Assembly (NCBI RefSeq): GCF_002399615.1
Contig: NZ_DHDZ01000063.1
Coordinates: forward strand, 12,672 to 30,019
Reading direction: 5' to 3'
Source: Pedobacter sp. UBA4863
GTDB taxonomy: Bacteria; Bacteroidota; Bacteroidia; Sphingobacteriales; Sphingobacteriaceae
Length of the DNA: 17,348 nt
Shown: one piece after another, positions 14,901-17,348 of the stretch
Layout of the letters: each line of letters starts with the position of its first letter
Position numbering within the stretch: the stretch's first letter is position 1
Position numbers and translations under genes: made by a program
The notes under the pieces: model-generated
The model's input: the letters and a program-made list of their open reading frames with translations, nothing else
What the model was told of the DNA's origin: nothing
Database searches by the model: none

Positions 14901-17308
14901 GGGTAGCCGAGGCTAAAATTATACCTAATGTAACGGATTTGGCTATTGCCTCAAGGGCGGTAGTTACTTTTGTAGCTGGTTCTGAAGGTAGCGTATTCGA
15001 CGGATTTGAAGTAAATGGCGATAATCCAAGTTTAAGTACAAGCGGAATTACTGCGGGAGGTGTTTTGGTTGATGCTGCTTATGGTGTTTCTATAAATGAC
15101 GTGGGCGGTATTACCGTGCAAAATAACATTGTGCAGAATTTTGGAAGTACAGACGGTACGCCAACGGCTTATCTTGTTGGAGCTACTACTACAACTACAC
15201 CAATGTCGGGTATTTTAATAAAGAATAATTTATTGCAGAATCTTAATCAATTTACACCTCTTGCTGCTCTGGATGCCGTGACATTATCAAATGATGTGTA
15301 CGCTCAAATTTTAAGCAACAAATTTACTAATGTAAGAGGAGGAATTCAGTTTGTAAATGCTTATCGTCCAAATCCTTTGGCAGGAACTTTTGATGCCATT
15401 ATTGCTGATAATGATATTACTTCATATCGTATAGGGCTTTATTATAATCTACAGTATAATAGTGCTTCGCCTTGGACAGTACGAAATAACACTTTCCAAT
15501 CTTCTACGCCAATAGGAGGCAATACAAAATATGAAGCGATTAGAGTAGAGTCTATTCAAAGTGTGGTTAATGGAAACATTATAGGAAATACCATTGTAGG
15601 TAATAAAACTGCTAGAGAAAATGAAAATTCGAACTTTTTAACTTATGGTATTTCTTTTAATAATAACGTAAATACCACTGGTGCTTTTTTGGTAAAAAAC
15701 AATGATATTTCTGATGTAAAGTACGGGATAGGCTATACGGCAGATAATGGCACAACCTTGAGTACAAATGTTAGGTATATTGGAGGTAATATTCATAATG
15801 TTGCTAATTATGTAGCTTATGCTATAACCTCGGGTACACCAACATTTGCTGATGCAAATCTGCCAAGTACACAATTAGATGGGAAAATAGGAGAAGATTA
15901 TACCTCTGGTGAATTGGCAGATATTTATACCAATAATATTATAGATAAAGACGATAATGCTTTACATGGCAAAGTGAATTTAGTTTTTCCTATCAAAAAC
16001 ATCACTCAAGGAACGGCATTTACTACTTTACAAGCTGCAAATGACGATGTACTTACTTTAGATAATGATGTTATCTCTATTAAAAATGATGTTAGTGTTT
16101 ATGGTAATCTAGGAAATGTGGCATTTACCAAAACAAATTCTATTGAAATTGCGGGTAATGCTTTGGCTGCCTTGTCATTTACTAATCTTACGGCAAATGC
16201 TCCTGGTAAAACCATAACTTTTACTAATCCGGCTACTGTTGCAGGAAATTTCACTTTAACGGCAGGGAAAATTACACCTTCAGCAAGCTTCACTTTAAAC
16301 GGAAGTGTTGCTACAACACCTGGCATCGCCAATTTTATTAATGGAGCGGTAACGATAAATAACGTAAGTTCAGATGTGTTAATTCCGGTAGGTAAAAATA
16401 ATAGGGCTGCTTATGTAGAGCTTACAGGCGCATCTGGAGCGGCTTCGTCATTTACGGTAGAATATTTTCCTGCGGCCTATGTTAGTTCTATTAAAGGCCC
16501 TGGGCTAACAAGCGTAAGCAGTAATGAATATTGGGCGGTAAACCGTACTTCAGGCAGCCTAACTGCAAAAGTAAAGTTATATAGTTTTGATCTTGTTGCT
16601 AGTGGTTTTGGTATTTTAGATGATGCCGTAGTGTCTGAATATAGTGCTGTAAATAGCCGATGGGAAACCTTTGGTAGCAGTGCCTTCGTCAATGGAATAC
16701 CGGGCTCTGTGACAGCTAATGTGGTTTCGTCAAATTTTGGCTATTTTACTTTTGGAGCTAATACAACTGTGTTGCCCGTAGCACTTTTAAGCTTTACCGC
16801 TCAACCAGCCACTGGTGGTGCTTTAGTAAAATGGAGTACAGCAAAAGAAGAAAATAATGCCAAGTTTGAAATCGAAAAAAGCTTTGATGGCAAGAATTTC
16901 TTTGTGATAGATAGTAGAAAAGGTGAAGGCACTGCTGCTAGTTACGAGTTTTTAGATCTGAGTTTTAGGCAATCTGCTTACTATCGTTTAGTGCAATTTG
17001 ATGCAGGAGGTAAAAAAACTACCTATTCAGATTTAACCAAATTTGTAAAAGGATTGGATAATTCGCTTGCTGTAGTGGCCTATCCAAACCCTGCAACTGC
17101 TAAGTTGTATGTAAGTGTTGCTTCATCAACAAAAGAAAACGTTAAAGTGTTGTTAACTGATTTAACTGGCAAAACTTTGAGAGTTAAAGATGCAGCAGAT
17201 AGTTCGCAGCCAATTGAATTGGATGTGGCTGGTATAGCAAGGGGCTCTTACATTCTTCAAGTAATTAAGAATAGCGGCAACGTAAGTAAGAAAATTTTGA
17301 AGCTATAA
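11909..17308 (+). CDS. Giant secreted multi-module beta-helix protein with T9SS sorting domain
   Basis: This 1799-residue protein should be exported through the inner membrane by its signal peptide (cleavage SRA|Q after about residue 24) and then across the outer membrane by the type IX system. The body is parallel right-handed beta-helix (pectin-lyase-like), seen as many short turns of the GNTI/NNTF kind. Module heads with a shared pattern (TIQ-A-DAAT, then GTY-E, then INK-LTI-G) occur at about residues 26-90, 474-510 and 949-985; a fourth, degenerate head is near 1370. About 1478-1615 is a different beta-rich segment (FINGAVTI, LIPVGK). About 1622-1715 resembles a fibronectin-like domain common before sorting tails (VLPVALLSF start). 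About 1720-1799 is the T9SS type A domain (YPNPATAKLYV, LTDLTGKTL, GSYILQV, KKILKL). I see no catalytic triad I could name, so adhesin, polysaccharide-binding protein or lyase are all open. Monocistronic, with a dyad-rich upstream region. Confidence 0.88.
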   Translation: MKKNLLRALPMLFVGLLFVLQSRAQTYYVDAAAGNDGNAGTQASPKKTIQAAIDAATGASTIYISSGTYAENVNINKSDIALIGSGSGANGNLAPTPINTSLHTLVTGGAGTRGIQISGSRTNVTVRDIAIVGYAGEGFYAPANANNLTVQNLQVNGNCTGAGRGGIFIDGGITNVTITGCAVQNNGTGASSATPRGIGIWNNNKDKITITNNYVIFTSCCGIDLNDGTASGVNISDNTLIAGSDKADSGIGILGLKAGNGANIIAGNTITVAKRYGIEIKNPAGSGLDDEMADGAIIVKNNIITRLDAGAATIGTEARDLAGIAVFRRSFTAGNPSGYIDVPSGVVIKGNTIDGFQQPNANGEGYGIVVEGVRMTVKNNTVKNCDIGIQRQAGNASNYYKDGIVVGTPAQDADQVAAGSPYFNRGNSPYSANIVLSGNDLSTGNTVQTRDEFALNSYLGDAQFVYNVDKKANYATINLGVEYATAGNTLQLSENTFDGRVTINKSLTIDGLDKTKANLTYTGLAITGNGGGIPTIFTVAAQNVTIKNITFTVDLTKIHSAIHSYGNVAGIVITDNNFVATATGALPGAKLGYGRRNAVSINVDAYDNFDYVNVNTGITGVTIQRNTVQGFIGGNVANGGFRSGFSVDRAKDVLIGGNSAADGNTIQTINHDVTSRFFTDGDVTVKNNTLNGGGLEMSSTNNAAGTVIIENNTFNGAASNAYTSQVRLQGNTNSKTFILKNNTFSNTKWGLSLENFRNILIEGNTFTPSVNDFRLITVNTKMILSTDAGATFPLGLDLRSNTFNGLSSATLGKALAFYNHKEDGTNNYQTGEIKIGGVGVHNTFGADIPTFIYVDNNNGNATKDGANVGLTGYPEYGSNIAITTTGYWKKDIIANANRFYVDGQLRYPQLLTSVQMTELDGKLFDKKDDPNIGEVLYYFPVTNVNTNVGYATIQSAVDAATVNDELRVDPGTYAEKISINKKLTIKGPNFGVAGTGARVAEAKIIPNVTDLAIASRAVVTFVAGSEGSVFDGFEVNGDNPSLSTSGITAGGVLVDAAYGVSINDVGGITVQNNIVQNFGSTDGTPTAYLVGATTTTTPMSGILIKNNLLQNLNQFTPLAALDAVTLSNDVYAQILSNKFTNVRGGIQFVNAYRPNPLAGTFDAIIADNDITSYRIGLYYNLQYNSASPWTVRNNTFQSSTPIGGNTKYEAIRVESIQSVVNGNIIGNTIVGNKTARENENSNFLTYGISFNNNVNTTGAFLVKNNDISDVKYGIGYTADNGTTLSTNVRYIGGNIHNVANYVAYAITSGTPTFADANLPSTQLDGKIGEDYTSGELADIYTNNIIDKDDNALHGKVNLVFPIKNITQGTAFTTLQAANDDVLTLDNDVISIKNDVSVYGNLGNVAFTKTNSIEIAGNALAALSFTNLTANAPGKTITFTNPATVAGNFTLTAGKITPSASFTLNGSVATTPGIANFINGAVTINNVSSDVLIPVGKNNRAAYVELTGASGAASSFTVEYFPAAYVSSIKGPGLTSVSSNEYWAVNRTSGSLTAKVKLYSFDLVASGFGILDDAVVSEYSAVNSRWETFGSSAFVNGIPGSVTANVVSSNFGYFTFGANTTVLPVALLSFTAQPATGGALVKWSTAKEENNAKFEIEKSFDGKNFFVIDSRKGEGTAASYEFLDLSFRQSAYYRLVQFDAGGKKTTYSDLTKFVKGLDNSLAVVAYPNPATAKLYVSVASSTKENVKVLLTDLTGKTLRVKDAADSSQPIELDVAGIARGSYILQVIKNSGNVSKKILKL

Positions 17309-17332
17309 AAGCTATTTAAACCATAGTTAAAA

Positions 17333-17348
17333 GGGGCTGTCTCAAAAG
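17333..17348. other. Cut-off arm of a terminator hairpin or insertion-sequence end
   Basis: The last 16 bases read GGGGCTGTCTCAAAAG, 24 bases after the surface-protein stop and preceded by a run of A. If TTTTGAGACAGCCCC followed, it would be a strong terminator. The same kind of sequence is also found at insertion-sequence ends. The window stops before this can be settled. Confidence 0.4.

Noticed and set aside
11909..17308. Calling the giant protein a polysaccharide lyase
   Set aside because: The fold signature is clear but no catalytic residues of a named lyase family could be recognised by eye; the beta-helix is shared by adhesins and binding proteins.

Overview
The window looks like a chromosomal stretch from a member of the Bacteroidota, most likely a Sphingobacteriaceae-type soil or freshwater organism (Pedobacter-like). 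The evidence is an AT-rich base composition, almost no Shine-Dalgarno sequences, two exact matches to the Bacteroidota -7 promoter box (TAnnTTTG), an OmpA protein with a thrombospondin type 3 (TSP3) repeat, an OprO/P-type porin, and a giant secreted protein with a C-terminal type IX secretion (T9SS) sorting domain. The genus is inferred from gene content and style, not proven. I see no rRNA, tRNA, CRISPR array, transposase or prophage gene.

Layout, left to right. 1-330 is non-coding, with a possible terminator of a gene to the left. 331-1650 (+) is an outer-membrane OmpA/peptidoglycan-anchor protein with its own terminator. 1809-2921 (-) is an M42-type metallopeptidase. It is divergent from 3039-3440 (+), a small membrane-anchored coiled-coil protein that resembles the tail of stomatin/prohibitin proteins without the SPFH domain. 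That gene runs convergently into, and overlaps by 11 bp, a minus-strand pair: an acyl-CoA (probably propionyl-CoA) carboxylase beta subunit (3853-5394) followed by a GNAT acetyltransferase (3430-3846). Upstream of the carboxylase lie two abutting octanucleotide tandem arrays, one of which builds a chain of tiny overlapping upstream reading frames. 5543-6778 (-) is the OprO/P-type porin.

From 6952 the plus strand carries a small His-rich secreted or membrane protein (unknown family), then a SulP anion transporter (7543-9141), and 10 bp later a beta-carbonic anhydrase (9152-9805). The last two form a likely bicarbonate uptake/interconversion unit closed by a strong terminator. 9911-11545 (-) is pruA, the second enzyme of proline catabolism, with its own facing terminator and -7 box.

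The right third is a 363-bp AT-rich regulatory-looking gap with several dyads and six copies of a hexamer (AAATAC/GTATTT), followed by a 1799-residue secreted multi-module right-handed beta-helix protein (11909-17308) ending in a T9SS type A sorting domain. The window stops in the first arm of what is either a terminator hairpin or an insertion-sequence end.

Most of the window is ordinary housekeeping and envelope content. The parts most worth a second look are the 5399-5454 octamer arrays with their nested upstream reading frames, the hexamer/dyad cluster upstream of the giant surface protein, the modular architecture of that protein, and the SulP/carbonic anhydrase pair with its His-rich leading gene. 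I did not find a clear new defence, mobile or biosynthetic system.
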